Source: Prauserella endophytica | GTDB lineage: Bacteria > Actinomycetota > Actinomycetes > Mycobacteriales > Pseudonocardiaceae | Assembly: GCF_005146945.1 (NCBI RefSeq) | Contig: NZ_SWMS01000004.1 | Span: 326,628 to 390,627, forward strand | Reading direction: 5' to 3' | Length of the DNA: 64,000 nucleotides | Shown: piece after piece, positions 1 through 8,499 of the stretch | Layout of the letters: every line of letters starts with the position of its first letter | Position numbering within the stretch: position 1 is the first letter of the stretch | Translations under genes and position numbers: made by a program | Notes under the pieces: generated by a model | The model's database searches: none | Seen by the model: only the letters and a program-made list of their open reading frames with translations | What the model was told of the DNA's origin: nothing

Positions 1-1
1 C

Positions 2-1300
2 TCCAACATCGTCTCCGCCGCCGAGCACGCCGTGGCGCTGCTGCTCGCGGTCGCCCGCCGCGTGCCCGCCGCGGACCAGAGCCTGCGCGGTGGCGAGTGG
101 AAGCGCAGCTCCTACACCGGCATCGAGCTCAACGGCAAGACCATCGGCGTGGTGGGCTTCGGCAAGATCGGCCAGCTCGTCGCGCAGCGGCTCGCCGCGT
201 TCGACACGCGGCTGATCGCCTACGACCCGTACACCTCGCCCGCCCGCGCCGCGCAGCTCGGCGTCGAGCTCGTCTCGCTCGACGAGCTGCTCGCCCGCGC
301 CGACGCGATCTCCATCCACCTGCCCAAGACGCCGGAGACCAAGGGCCTCATCGACGCCGCCGCGCTCGCGAAGACCAAGAAGGGCGTGCTGATCGTCAAC
401 GCCGCCCGCGGCGGGCTCGTCGACGAGGAGGCGCTCGCGAACGCGGTCCGCGACGGTCACGTCGGCGGCGCGGGCATCGACGTGTTCGCCAGCGAGCCCA
501 CCACCTCCAGCCCGCTGTTCGACCTCCCCAACGTCGTGGTGACCCCGCACCTCGGCGCCTCCACCGCCGAGGCGCAGGACCGCGCGGGCACCGACGTCGC
601 GCGCTCGACGCTGCTCGCCCTGCGTGGTGACTTCGTGCCGGACGCGGTGAACGTCGCGGGCGGAAAGGTCACCGAGGAGGTCCGCCCTTACCTCGGGCTC
701 GCGCAGAAGCTCGGCACGGTGCTCTCGGCGTTCAGCGCGAAGGCGCCCTCCTCGGTCGCGGTGGTCGCCAGCGGTGAGCTGTCGGGCGAGGACGTCAGCG
801 TGCTGCAGCTCGCGGCGCTGCGCGGGGTGTTCTCGGGTGTGGTCGAGAACCAGGTCACCTTCGTCAACGCGCCTCGCCTCGCCGAGGAGCTCGGCGTGCA
901 GGTGAGCGTGACGACCGAGCCGGAGAGCACCAACTACCGCAGCCAGCTCACCGTGCGTGCCGTGCACGCGGACGGCACCGTGCACACGGTGTCGGGCGCG
1001 GTCACCGGCAAGGACGAGGTCGAGAAGCTCATCGAGGTCAACGGCAGGCACTTCGACATCCGTGCCGAGGGCAACATGCTGCTGCTCGAGTACCCGGACC
1101 GTCCGGGGATCATGGGCCGCGTCGGCACCCTGCTCGGCGAGGCCGGCATCAACATCGAGGCCGCGCAGATCAGCCAGACCACGGACCGCTCCGACGCGGT
1201 GATGCTGCTGCGTGTCGACCGCCCGGTGGACGCCCACCTGCTCGACCCGATCGGCGCGAGCGTCGACGCCCGCATGATCCGCGCGATCACCTTCGCCTGA
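2..1300 (+). CDS. serA: D-3-phosphoglycerate dehydrogenase (5'-truncated)
   Basis: Oxidises 3-phosphoglycerate to 3-phosphohydroxypyruvate, the first committed step of serine synthesis. The reading frame is already open at base 2 (S-N-I-V-S-A-A-E-H), so roughly the first 100 residues lie outside the window. Visible are the Rossmann motif GFGKIG (bases about 157-174), the catalytic-domain motifs NAARGGLVDE and TPHLGAST, an intervening domain, and a C-terminal ACT domain (LLLEYPDRPGIMGRVGTLL, from about base 1080). This is the long actinobacterial form, in which the intervening and ACT domains mediate serine feedback inhibition. leuB follows in the same direction after 275 bp. The product is certain; only the start is missing. 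Confidence 0.97.
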   Translation, partial: SNIVSAAEHAVALLLAVARRVPAADQSLRGGEWKRSSYTGIELNGKTIGVVGFGKIGQLVAQRLAAFDTRLIAYDPYTSPARAAQLGVELVSLDELLARADAISIHLPKTPETKGLIDAAALAKTKKGVLIVNAARGGLVDEEALANAVRDGHVGGAGIDVFASEPTTSSPLFDLPNVVVTPHLGASTAEAQDRAGTDVARSTLLALRGDFVPDAVNVAGGKVTEEVRPYLGLAQKLGTVLSAFSAKAPSSVAVVASGELSGEDVSVLQLAALRGVFSGVVENQVTFVNAPRLAEELGVQVSVTTEPESTNYRSQLTVRAVHADGTVHTVSGAVTGKDEVEKLIEVNGRHFDIRAEGNMLLLEYPDRPGIMGRVGTLLGEAGINIEAAQISQTTDRSDAVMLLRVDRPVDAHLLDPIGASVDARMIRAITFA

Positions 1301-1356
1301 GGCGCCCTCGCGCTCCACAGTGGACGTCGCGCGGTCAAGTGGAGTGCGGGCATGGC

Positions 1357-1452
1357 GGCGCCGGCCGACTGCGAGGCCGGTCGGCGCCCCCTACGCGCAT
1401 GATGATCATCTTGGGTAGCACCGTGCCACCATCGGGTGGCACGATGTGCGGC
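1357..1452. terminator. serA-leuB intergenic hairpins
   Basis: The 275-bp gap between serA and leuB has no convincing gene. It holds a GC-rich imperfect hairpin at 1357-1388 (outer arms GGCGCC, inner arms GGCC) that could end serA transcription. A second, perfect hairpin lies at 1433-1452 (GTGCCACC, loop ATCG, GGTGGCAC). A 10-bp palindrome GATGATCATC at 1401-1410 might be a protein site. None has a T-tract, so termination is only inferred. Confidence 0.4.
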
Positions 1453-1575
1453 CACTGCGGCGTAAGGGTGGTAGTGCTTCGGGCTTTTGTCGACTGCGGG
1501 TAACCTGCCGACGCTGGAGTTCGATGCGAATGGGGCAATCGGGACGCCGGTCGCCCGACTGACGGAGGTGTGTGG

Positions 1576-2616
1576 ATGCGGCTCGCTGTGATCCCCGGTG
1601 ACGGGATCGGGCCCGAGGTGGTGACCGAGGCACTCAAGGTGCTGGCCGAGGTCGTCCCGAACGCCGAGACGACCAACTACGACCTCGGCGCCACCCGCTG
1701 GCACGCGACCGGCGAACTGCTTCCCGAGTCCGTTCTCGGCGAGCTCCGCCAGCACGACGCGATCCTGCTCGGCGCGGTCGGCGACCCGAGCGTCCCCAGC
1801 GGCATCCTCGAGCGCGGCCTGCTGCTGCGCCTGCGCTTCGAGCTCGACCACCACGTGAACCTCCGCCCCGCGCGGCTGTACCCGGGCGTGCGTGGGCCGC
1901 TGGCCGACCCCGGCGACATCGACATGGTCGTGGTGCGCGAGGGCACCGAGGGCCCGTACGCGGGCAACGGCGGCCTGCTGCGCAAGGACACCGAGCACGA
2001 GATCGCCACCGAGGTCAGCGTCAACACGGCGTTCGGCATCCGGCGGGTGGTGGCCGACGCGTTCAAACGGGCCGAGGAGCGGCCCCGCAAGCACCTGACG
2101 CTGGTGCACAAGACCAACGTGCTGGAGCACGCCGGTTCGCTGTGGTCGCGCATCGTCGAGGAGGTCTCGCTGGAGCACCCCGACGTGACGGTGGCCTACT
2201 CGCACGTCGACGCGGCGACGATCCACCTGGTCACCGACCCGAGCCGGTTCGACGTGATGGTGACCGACAACCTGTTCGGCGACATCATCACCGACCTCGC
2301 CGCCGCCGTCACCGGTGGCATCGGCCTCGCCGCGAGCGGCAACCTCGACATCACCAGGCGCAACCCGAGCATGTTCGAGCCGGTGCACGGCAGCGCCCCG
2401 GACATCGCGGGGCAGAACCTGGCCGATCCGACCGCCGCCGTGCTGTCGGTGTCGCTGCTGCTCGACCACCTCGGGGAGAAGGAGGCCGCGCGCCGCATCG
2501 AGGCGTCGGTGGCCTTCGACCTCGCCACCCGCGACCAGGCGTCGCCGGGCGCCACGCAGGCGATCGGCGACCGCCTCGCCGCGCTCGTCTCCTCCAACAC
2601 CCGGCAGGCCGGCTGA
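1576..2616 (+). CDS. leuB: 3-isopropylmalate dehydrogenase
   Basis: NAD-dependent oxidative decarboxylation of 3-isopropylmalate, the third leucine-specific step. The 346-residue protein has the family hallmarks in order: GDGIGPEV near residue 8, the arginine-rich substrate segment [30 protein letters not shown], the Mg-binding aspartates in [13 protein letters not shown], and [17 protein letters not shown] 1576 is preferred over GTG 1570 because GGAGG at 1564-1568 lies 7 nt upstream of it. The partner enzymes leuC and leuD lie 9 kb downstream. It is followed by a perfect hairpin and a small gene. Confidence 0.98.
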   Translation: MRLAVIPGDGIGPEVVTEALKVLAEVVPNAETTNYDLGATRWHATGELLPESVLGELRQHDAILLGAVGDPSVPSGILERGLLLRLRFELDHHVNLRPARLYPGVRGPLADPGDIDMVVVREGTEGPYAGNGGLLRKDTEHEIATEVSVNTAFGIRRVVADAFKRAEERPRKHLTLVHKTNVLEHAGSLWSRIVEEVSLEHPDVTVAYSHVDAATIHLVTDPSRFDVMVTDNLFGDIITDLAAAVTGGIGLAASGNLDITRRNPSMFEPVHGSAPDIAGQNLADPTAAVLSVSLLLDHLGEKEAARRIEASVAFDLATRDQASPGATQAIGDRLAALVSSNTRQAG

Positions 2617-2636
2617 CCTGCCACACGTGTGTGACG

Positions 2637-2668
2637 CACCTCCCGGGGGAACCCTCCCCCGGGAGGTG
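2637..2668 (+). terminator. leuB terminator hairpin overlapping the next gene's RBS
   Basis: Perfect 13-bp stem (left arm 2637-2649 starting CACCTCCC, right arm 2656-2668 ending GGGAGGTG, 6-nt loop) followed by TTTT at 2669-2672. It lies 20 nt after the leuB stop. The right arm contains GGGAGGTG, which is also the only good Shine-Dalgarno for the small gene starting at 2676, so a folded hairpin would hide that ribosome site. Confidence 0.7.
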
Positions 2669-2675
2669 TTTTCAC

Positions 2676-2876
2676 ATGTGGACATGGTTGCGCACCTTGC
2701 TGGCCCGCAGGGAGCCCGCCGAGTCGACCGCGCCCGAGGCGGACGCGGCCACCGACCCCGCCGTGGCCAAGGCCCGGCCCAAGCGGGACACCGGGACGTT
2801 CGTCGGCAGGACCCAGGGCGAGGACGAGGGGTACGCGGGGGAGACCGGAGCCGAGCGCAGGCAGGAGGAAGACTGA
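2676..2876 (+). CDS. small conserved actinobacterial protein of unknown function
   Basis: A 66-residue ORF that ordinary calling tends to miss. It starts MWTWLRTLLARREPAEST, runs through an Ala/Pro/Asp-rich linker and ends in a conserved-looking charged tail (DTGTFVGRTQGEDEGYAGET, then an E/R-rich end). The DTGTFVGR...GYAGETGAE pattern is one I recall from small hypothetical proteins of Pseudonocardiaceae and relatives; no function is known to me. GGGAGGTG at 2661-2668 gives it an 8-nt spaced RBS, but that RBS lies in the right arm of the leuB hairpin. A weak hairpin (2878-2898, arms GACCGGT/ACCGGTC) follows the stop. Likely real; function unknown. Confidence 0.65.
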   Translation: MWTWLRTLLARREPAESTAPEADAATDPAVAKARPKRDTGTFVGRTQGEDEGYAGETGAERRQEED

Positions 2877-2907
2877 CGACCGGTACGTGAAACCGGTCGC
2901 TCACGGG

Positions 2908-2936
2908 TTGGACATCGCGCGCCGCTGTGGCATGAT
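2908..2936 (+). promoter_or_regulatory. promoter of the cimA leader
   Basis: TTGGAC at 2908-2913, a 17-nt spacer and CATGAT at 2931-2936 fit a primary-sigma promoter. The start point would fall near 2943-2944, right at the leader ATG, suggesting a leaderless leader-peptide mRNA. Confidence 0.5.
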
Positions 2937-2943
2937 GCCCGGC

Positions 2944-2988
2944 ATGAACACGTCTCGCGTGATCATTATCGCCAAGCGCGCCGGATAG
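2944..2988 (+). CDS. Val-Ile-Ile-Ile leader peptide of cimA
   Basis: A 14-codon ORF, MNTSRVIIIAKRAG, with one Val and three consecutive Ile codons (2959-2970). It lies 28 nt before a strong intrinsic terminator and 89 nt before cimA, whose product starts isoleucine synthesis by the citramalate route. This is the classical arrangement of amino-acid attenuation: ribosomes stalled on scarce Ile/Val codons change the fold of the downstream RNA. There is no good Shine-Dalgarno, but the predicted transcription start coincides with the ATG, so leaderless translation is plausible. Alternative in-frame ATGs at 2932 and 2935 lie inside the -10 box and are less likely. Confidence 0.8.
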   Translation: MNTSRVIIIAKRAG

Positions 2989-3048
2989 GGCTTTCGACGA
3001 AAGCAGCCGGCGCGCAGACCTCTCGCATCCGCGAGGGGTCTTTTTGTT
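2976..3048 (+). promoter_or_regulatory. branched-chain amino acid attenuator (terminator plus competing stems)
   Basis: Terminator: arms 3017-3026 (GACCTCTCGC) and 3031-3040 (GCGAGGGGTC), one G-U pair, loop ATCC, then TTTTTGTTT. Upstream, the last leader codons (GCGCGCCGG, 2976-2984) pair perfectly with CCGGCGCGC (3007-3015), enclosing a small hairpin at 2990-3004 (GCTTTC/GAAAGC). A ribosome stalled on the Ile codons would cover the 2976 arm. The exact antiterminator fold needs RNA folding. Confidence 0.75.
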
Positions 3049-3077
3049 TGTCAGGAAACAGCTTCGAGGAGAACCCC

Positions 3078-4694
3078 GTGACTCGCACGGAACCAGCCGG
3101 AACCCCGCTGGGCGACCAGTTCCACCTGTACGACACGACCCTGCGCGACGGCGCGCAGCGGGAGGGCGTCACGTACTCGGTGGCGGACAAGATCGCTGTC
3201 GCGGGTCTGCTGGACGAGCTGGGTGTGGGGTTCATCGAGGGTGGCTGGCCCGGCGCGATGCCCAAGGACACCGAGTTCTTCGCGCGCGCCGCCGCCGGGG
3301 ACCTGGTGCTCAAGCACGCCGTGCTCGTGGCGTTCGGCTCCACGCGCAAGGCGGGCGTGCGCGCCGCCGAGGACTCGCAGGTGCGGGCGCTGCTCGACTC
3401 GCAGGCTCCGGTGGTGACCCTCGTCGCCAAGTCCGACGTGCGGCACATCGAGCGCGCGCTGCGCGTGGACGTCGCGGAGGCGTGCGCCATGGTCGAGGAC
3501 ACCGTGTCGTTCCTCGTCGGGGAGGGCAGGCGCGTCTTCCTCGACGCCGAGCACTTCTTCGACGGCTACGCGCACGATCCGGACACTGCGCTGCGGGTGC
3601 TCGACGCCGCGGGCAGGGCCGGAGCCGACGTGGTGGTGCTGTGCGACACCAACGGAGGGCAGCTTCCGCTCGGGCTCGCCGAGACCGTGCGCGAGGTCGC
3701 CGAGCGGACCGGGCTGCGGCTCGGCATCCACTGTCAGGACGACACCTCGTGCGCCGTCGCCAACAGCATCGCCGCTGTGCAGGCGGGCGCCACCCACGTG
3801 CAGTGCACCGCGAACGGTTACGGGGAGCGGGCCGGCAACGCCGACCTGTTCGCCGTGACGGGAAACCTGGTGACCAAGCTCGGCATGGACGTGCTCCCCA
3901 GCGGGGGCGCGGCCGAGCTGACCCGCGTCTCCCATGCCCTTGCCGAGATCGCGAACATCGCCCCCGACACCCACCAGGCCTACGTCGGGGCGTCGGCCTT
4001 CGCCCACAAGGCGGGGCTGCACGCGAGCGCGATCAAAGTGGATCCGTTGTTGTACAACCACATCGATCCCGCTTCGGTCGGCAACGACATGAGGGTCCTG
4101 GTCACCGAGATGGCCGGCAAGGCGAGCCTCGAGCTCAAGGGACGTGAGCTCGGGGTGGACCTTGCCGGTCGGCCCGAGGCGCTCGGCAGCGCCGTCGCGA
4201 AGGTCAAGACACTGGAGGCGAGCGGCTGGTCGTTCGAGGCCGCGGACGCCTCACTGGAGCTGTTGCTGCGCAGGGAGGTAGCCGGGGCCGAGGGGACGTC
4301 GCCGGACGAGCCGCCGTTCACCCTCGAGTCCTACCGCGTCGTGCTCGACCACCGCGCCGACGGCGAGGTGATCGCCGAGGCGACCGTCAAGGTGCACGTC
4401 GACGGCGAGCGGGTGATCGCGACGGCCGAGGGCAACGGGCCGGTCAACGCGCTGGACGCCGCGCTGCGCAAGGCGCTCCTGCCGCACCTGTCCTGGTTGG
4501 ACAAGGTGGAGCTCGCGGACTACAAGGTCCGGATCCTCTCCAACCACGCGGGCACCGATGCCGTCACCCGCGTGCTCATCGAGTCCTCCGACGGCGAGCG
4601 CGAATGGACCACCGTGGGCGTGCACGAGAACATCGTGGAGGCCAGCTGGCTGGCGCTGTGCGACGCGCTGCTGCACAAGAGCCTGCGGATTTGA
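3078..4694 (+). CDS. cimA: (R)-citramalate synthase
   Basis: Condenses pyruvate and acetyl-CoA to citramalate, giving 2-oxobutanoate for isoleucine without threonine deaminase. The 538-residue protein has an HMGL-like TIM barrel with the substrate motif DTTLRDGAQREG (residues about 19-30), HCQDDTSCAVANS, TANGYGERAGN and KAGLHASAIKVDP, then a C-terminal LeuA-type allosteric domain (from about 385). The DTTLRDGAQREG-EGGWPGA signature separates CimA from 2-isopropylmalate synthase. GTG 3078 is chosen because GAGGAG at 3066-3071 is correctly spaced; an upstream extension to 3048 would read through the attenuator tail. The Ile-rich leader fits its pathway. leuB, leuC and leuD can process citramalate, linking the nearby genes. 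Confidence 0.9.
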   Translation: MTRTEPAGTPLGDQFHLYDTTLRDGAQREGVTYSVADKIAVAGLLDELGVGFIEGGWPGAMPKDTEFFARAAAGDLVLKHAVLVAFGSTRKAGVRAAEDSQVRALLDSQAPVVTLVAKSDVRHIERALRVDVAEACAMVEDTVSFLVGEGRRVFLDAEHFFDGYAHDPDTALRVLDAAGRAGADVVVLCDTNGGQLPLGLAETVREVAERTGLRLGIHCQDDTSCAVANSIAAVQAGATHVQCTANGYGERAGNADLFAVTGNLVTKLGMDVLPSGGAAELTRVSHALAEIANIAPDTHQAYVGASAFAHKAGLHASAIKVDPLLYNHIDPASVGNDMRVLVTEMAGKASLELKGRELGVDLAGRPEALGSAVAKVKTLEASGWSFEAADASLELLLRREVAGAEGTSPDEPPFTLESYRVVLDHRADGEVIAEATVKVHVDGERVIATAEGNGPVNALDAALRKALLPHLSWLDKVELADYKVRILSNHAGTDAVTRVLIESSDGEREWTTVGVHENIVEASWLALCDALLHKSLRI

Positions 4695-4699
4695 GCAGG

Positions 4700-4807
4700 G
4701 CCCGCCCGTCTCCCACCACCGCCCAAACGGACACGCTCCGCGTGACGGCCTACGCCCGCCCGTCTCCCACCACCGCCCAAACGGACACGCTCCGCGTGAC
4801 AGCCTAC
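4700..4807. repeat. family B repeat, two tandem 54-bp copies
   Basis: Two direct copies (4700-4753, 4754-4807) differing at one position (GACGGCC versus GACAGCC). Each has a core beginning CCCGCCCGTCTCCCACC and ending CAAACGGA, then a 5-bp hairpin CACGC-TCC-GCGTG. The same core recurs at 45304 and 49694 with a differently composed but still paired hairpin. The array fills the gap between cimA and the FAH gene. Confidence 0.85.
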
Positions 4808-4816
4808 GATTCAAGA

Positions 4817-5587
4817 GTGCGTCTAGCTCGAGTTGCTCATCCCGAAGGCGTCGCGTTCGTGTCCGTCGAGGGCGACGACACCGACGCTGTGGTCAAGGAG
4901 ATCGCCGACCACCCGTTCGGCACGCCCAGCTTCACCGGCAGGCAGTGGCCGCTGGCCGACGTCCGGCTGCTGGCCCCCATCCTGCCGTCGAAGGTCATCG
5001 CCGTGGGCCGGAACTACGCCGCGCACGCGCAGGAGTTCGGCAACGAGGTCCCCGGTGAGCCGATGATCTTCCTGAAGCCGTCGACGAGCGTGATCGGCCC
5101 GAACGCGGCCATCAAGCTGCCGCCCGCGTCGTCGCGTGTGGACTTCGAGGGAGAGCTGGCCGTGGTGATCGGTCAGCCGGTGCGAAACGTGCCCGCCGCG
5201 CGGGCGGCGCAGGCCATCCTCGGCTACACGATCGCCAACGACGTGAGCGCGCGGGACCTGCAGAAGTCCGACGGGCAGTGGGGCAGGGCCAAGGGGTTCG
5301 ACACGTTCTGCCCCCTCGGGCCGTGGATCGAGACCTCGATCGACCCTGCCGACCTCGCCCTCAAGTCCGAGGTGGACGGCGAGATCAAGCAGGACTCGCG
5401 CACGTCGGCGCTGGTGCACAAGATCCCGCAGCTGGTGGAGTTCGTGTCGTCGGTGATGACGCTGCTGCCCGGGGACACGATCCTCACCGGCACACCGGAG
5501 GGCGTCGGCCCGATCACCGACGGGCAGCAGGTCTCCATCACCATCGAGGGCATCGGCACGCTGACCAACTCGGTACAGAAGGCCTGA
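4817..5587 (+). CDS. fumarylacetoacetate hydrolase (FAH) family protein
   Basis: A 256-residue FAH-fold enzyme. The family cleaves or decarboxylates 2-oxo or 1,3-diketo acids with a divalent metal. Visible are the N-terminal motif VGRNYAAHAQEFG, the metal-ligand glutamates in DFEGELAVVIG, the ligand aspartate in TIANDVSARDLQ, and KGFDTFCPLGPW. The GTG at 4817 starts just after the family B repeats; longer in-frame extensions read through repeat DNA and are rejected. In mycobacteria the same gene lies between leuB and gltX, as here. The substrate is not predictable from sequence; acylpyruvase or oxaloacetate decarboxylase activity is possible. Confidence 0.88.
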   Translation: MRLARVAHPEGVAFVSVEGDDTDAVVKEIADHPFGTPSFTGRQWPLADVRLLAPILPSKVIAVGRNYAAHAQEFGNEVPGEPMIFLKPSTSVIGPNAAIKLPPASSRVDFEGELAVVIGQPVRNVPAARAAQAILGYTIANDVSARDLQKSDGQWGRAKGFDTFCPLGPWIETSIDPADLALKSEVDGEIKQDSRTSALVHKIPQLVEFVSSVMTLLPGDTILTGTPEGVGPITDGQQVSITIEGIGTLTNSVQKA

Positions 5588-5615
5588 CGCCCGAGGCGCG
5601 TGGCAGAAAGATCCG

Positions 5616-6842
5616 TCAGACCCGCCTCGCGAACTCCGGCGCGTGTTCCGGCCGGAAGCCGATCCCGATCAGGTAGGCGGGGACGACCGAAGCCCGCGGC
5701 ACACGCCGGAGCAACTCGACCATCGGCCTCGGCGGGCCCAGCCGCTTTCCGTCGACGAGCGGCTGGGCGACCGTCCGGTGCAGGAGCCGCTGCAGCGCCT
5801 GCACCAGAACCGTCGGGACGAGCCTGCGCGCGCGGACCTTCGCCAGCACCGAGGGCGAGACCGTGCCCTTGCGAAGCGGCCCGGCGAGCAGCGTCGCCGC
5901 CGCGACCGCGTCCTGCACCGCGAGGTTGATGCCGACGCCGCCGATCGGTGACATCGCGTGCGCGGCGTCGCCGATGCACAGCAGCCCGTCGACGTGCCAG
6001 CGGCGCAGCCGGTTGAGGCGCACGTCCAGGTGCTTGACCTGGTCCATCGACTCCAGCTCCCCGAGCCGGTCGGCCATCTGGGGCACCACCTCGGCCACCT
6101 CCGCGCGGAAGCTCTCGATTCCGGCCGCGCGCAGCTGGGCGTCGATCCCCTTCCTGCCGAGGTAGGCGATCTGGAAGAAGGTGTCGCGCGGGATCACGAT
6201 GGCCATGCGGCCGTTGCGCATCCTCGGCGTCAGGGTGCCGCCGGCCTCGCCCGGTTCGCGGCCGAGCCAGAACCACCACGCGTCGATCGGCACCGGGTAC
6301 TCCTTGGGCGCCAGCCCGGCGTCCCGGCGCGCGACCGACCAGCGTCCGTCGGCGGCGACGGTGAGGTCGGCGTAGAGGGATCCGGTCTCACCGTCCCGGG
6401 TCCGGTAACGCACCCCTCGCACGCGCCCGCCCTCGCGGATCAGCGACGTGACCTCGGTGCGCATCCGCAGCCGGAAGGCCGGTTCCTCCTCCGCGGCCTC
6501 GGCCAGCAGGTTGAGCACATCCCACTGCGGCGCGATGGCGATGTAGGGATGAGCGGTCCTGAGCCTGCGCAGGTCGCCGACGGTGACCTCGTCGTGCTCG
6601 CCGACGGGGAACGCGATCCTCTCCATCCGGTCGTGCGGCAGCTTCGCGAAGCGTTCCCCAAGCCCCAGCTCGTCGAGCAGGCGCAGGGTCGAGGGGTGCA
6701 CCGTGTCGCCGCGGAAGTCCCGCAGGAAGTCGGCGTGCTTCTCCAGCACGGTGACCTCGACTCCGGCCCGCGCCAGCAGTAGCCCCAGCACCATCCCGGC
6801 GGGTCCGCCGCCTGCCACCACGCACGTCGTCCGTTCGTTCAT
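5616..6842 (-). CDS. FAD-dependent aromatic-type monooxygenase
   Basis: A 408-residue class A flavoprotein hydroxylase, which uses NAD(P)H and O2 to hydroxylate aromatic or polyketide-like substrates. It has the N-terminal FAD motif GGGPAGM (residues about 10-16), the DG motif (TVAADGRWSVARRDAGL) and the GD motif with flavin-ribityl contacts (CIGDAAHAMSPIGGVGINLAVQDA). ATG 6842 is chosen because AGGAG on the minus strand lies 8 nt upstream; a longer start at 6905 would cover the operator-like palindrome. It is convergent with the FAH gene and divergent from gltX. Regulation by a TetR-type repressor is suggested by that palindrome, although no tetR gene is adjacent. Substrate unknown. Confidence 0.88.
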   Translation of the reverse strand: MNERTTCVVAGGGPAGMVLGLLLARAGVEVTVLEKHADFLRDFRGDTVHPSTLRLLDELGLGERFAKLPHDRMERIAFPVGEHDEVTVGDLRRLRTAHPYIAIAPQWDVLNLLAEAAEEEPAFRLRMRTEVTSLIREGGRVRGVRYRTRDGETGSLYADLTVAADGRWSVARRDAGLAPKEYPVPIDAWWFWLGREPGEAGGTLTPRMRNGRMAIVIPRDTFFQIAYLGRKGIDAQLRAAGIESFRAEVAEVVPQMADRLGELESMDQVKHLDVRLNRLRRWHVDGLLCIGDAAHAMSPIGGVGINLAVQDAVAAATLLAGPLRKGTVSPSVLAKVRARRLVPTVLVQALQRLLHRTVAQPLVDGKRLGPPRPMVELLRRVPRASVVPAYLIGIGFRPEHAPEFARRV

Positions 6843-6854
6843 CGCCCTCGCTCC

Positions 6855-6878
6855 TTTATTCATCGTTCGTTGAATAAA
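6855..6878. promoter_or_regulatory. TetR-type operator palindrome
   Basis: Inverted repeat TTTATTCA (6855-6862) and TGAATAAA (6871-6878) around a TCGTTCGT centre whose CG dinucleotides are also symmetric. It is AT-rich in very GC-rich DNA and sits in the 5' leader of the monooxygenase gene, overlapping its RBS side. Such TTCA-N-CG...CG-N-TGAA sites are typical of TetR-family repressors. Confidence 0.55.
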
Positions 6879-6931
6879 CTCACCATGCAGCGAGAAGCCG
6901 CGCACGTCAAGGGCGATACGCTGGATGGGCT

Positions 6932-8413
6932 ATGACTGAGAACATCGCCGTCCGCGCCCGCTTCTGCCCGTCGCCGACCGGGACCCCGCACGTCGGGTTG
7001 ATCCGCACGGCGCTGTTCAACTGGGCCTTCGCCCGCCATCACGGCGGCAAGCTGGTGTTCCGGATCGAGGACACCGACGCCGCGCGCGACTCCGAGGAGT
7101 CCTACGAGGCTCTGCTCGACGCGCTGCGCTGGCTCGGCCTCGACTGGGACGAGGGTCCCGAGGTCGGCGGCGAGCACGGCCCCTACCGGCAGAGTGAGCG
7201 CGGCGAGATCTACGCCGATGTCGCCAAGCGGCTGCTCGAGGCGGGGGAGCTGTACGAGGCGTTCTCCACCAACGAGGAGGTGGAGGAGCGGCGCAGGGCG
7301 GCGGGACAGGACCCCAAGCTCGGCTACGACAACTTCGACCGCGACCTCACCGGGGAGCAGAAGGCCGCCTTCCGCGCCGAGGGCCGCTCGCCGGTGCTGC
7401 GGCTGCGGATGCCCGACGAGGACCTGTCGTGGAACGACCTCGTGCGCGGCGAGATCTCGTTCAAGGCCGGCACCGTGCCCGACCCGGTGCTGGTGCGGGC
7501 CAACGGTCAGCCGCTCTACACGCTGACCAACCCGGTCGACGACGCGCTCATGCGCATCACGCACGTCCTGCGTGGAGAGGACCTGCTGCCGTCGACGCCC
7601 CGCCAGATCGCCCTGTACCAGGCGCTGACGCGGATCGGGGTCGCCGAGTTCACGCCCGAGTTCGGGCACCTGCCCTACGTGATGGGCGAGGGCAACAAGA
7701 AACTGTCCAAACGGGACCCCTCCTCGAACCTCTTCAACTACCGGGACCGCGGGTTCATTCGCGAGGGGCTGCTCAACTACCTCGCCCTGCTCGGCTGGTC
7801 GATCGCCGACGACCGCGACGTCTTCAGTGTCGAGGAGCTGGTGGAGGCCTTCGAGATCACGAAGGTCAGCGCCAACCCGGCCCGCTTCGACGTGAAGAAG
7901 GCCGAGGCCATCAACGGCACGCACGTCCGGGCGCTCGCGCACGAGGACTTCGTGCAGCGCACGGTGCCCTACCTCGTCTCGGCCGGGGTGCTGCCCGCCG
8001 AACCCACCGAGGAGCAGCTCGGGAAGCTGCGGACGATCGCACCGCTGGTGCAGGAACGCGTGGTCGTGCTCTCGGAGGCGACCGGTCTGGTGCGGTTCCT
8101 GTTCATCGCGGAGGAGGATTTCGCGCCGGAGGAGGCCGCGGCCACGAAGGCGCTCGGCCCCGACTCGGAGCCGGTGCTGCGGGCCTCCATCGAGGCGCTC
8201 GAGGCCCTGCCGTCCTGGGAGACCGCGGCCATCGAGCAGGCGCTCAAGGACGCACTCGTGGAGGGACTCGGGCTCAAGCCACGCAAGGCGTTCGCGCCCG
8301 TGCGGGTGGCGGTGACGGGACGCACGGTTTCGCCGCCGCTGTACGAGTCGCTGGAACTGCTCGGCCGGGAGCGTTCACTCGGCCGGTTGCGTCGGGCGCT
8401 GCCGGGCAACTGA
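6932..8413 (+). CDS. gltX: glutamyl-tRNA synthetase
   Basis: Charges tRNA-Glu with glutamate. The 493-residue class I synthetase has the HIGH-type segment [12 protein letters not shown] (residues 11-22) and the KMSKS-type loop KLSKR (257-261), followed by the helical anticodon-binding domain. Length matches bacterial GltX. Start ATG 6932; no strong Shine-Dalgarno is visible, but the [17 protein letters not shown] start aligns with the family. tRNA-Gln and tRNA-Glu genes follow within 1.1 kb. It is divergent from the flavin monooxygenase, so the operator-like palindrome lies in a shared region. Confidence 0.98.
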   Translation: MTENIAVRARFCPSPTGTPHVGLIRTALFNWAFARHHGGKLVFRIEDTDAARDSEESYEALLDALRWLGLDWDEGPEVGGEHGPYRQSERGEIYADVAKRLLEAGELYEAFSTNEEVEERRRAAGQDPKLGYDNFDRDLTGEQKAAFRAEGRSPVLRLRMPDEDLSWNDLVRGEISFKAGTVPDPVLVRANGQPLYTLTNPVDDALMRITHVLRGEDLLPSTPRQIALYQALTRIGVAEFTPEFGHLPYVMGEGNKKLSKRDPSSNLFNYRDRGFIREGLLNYLALLGWSIADDRDVFSVEELVEAFEITKVSANPARFDVKKAEAINGTHVRALAHEDFVQRTVPYLVSAGVLPAEPTEEQLGKLRTIAPLVQERVVVLSEATGLVRFLFIAEEDFAPEEAAATKALGPDSEPVLRASIEALEALPSWETAAIEQALKDALVEGLGLKPRKAFAPVRVAVTGRTVSPPLYESLELLGRERSLGRLRRALPGN

Positions 8414-8499
8414 GCGTAGACCACCTGGACCGAAACAGACCCGGTTTTATCACCTCCTCAGCCGAGTCGATAAAGCGGAAAGTGCCCTAGCCTCGGCGG

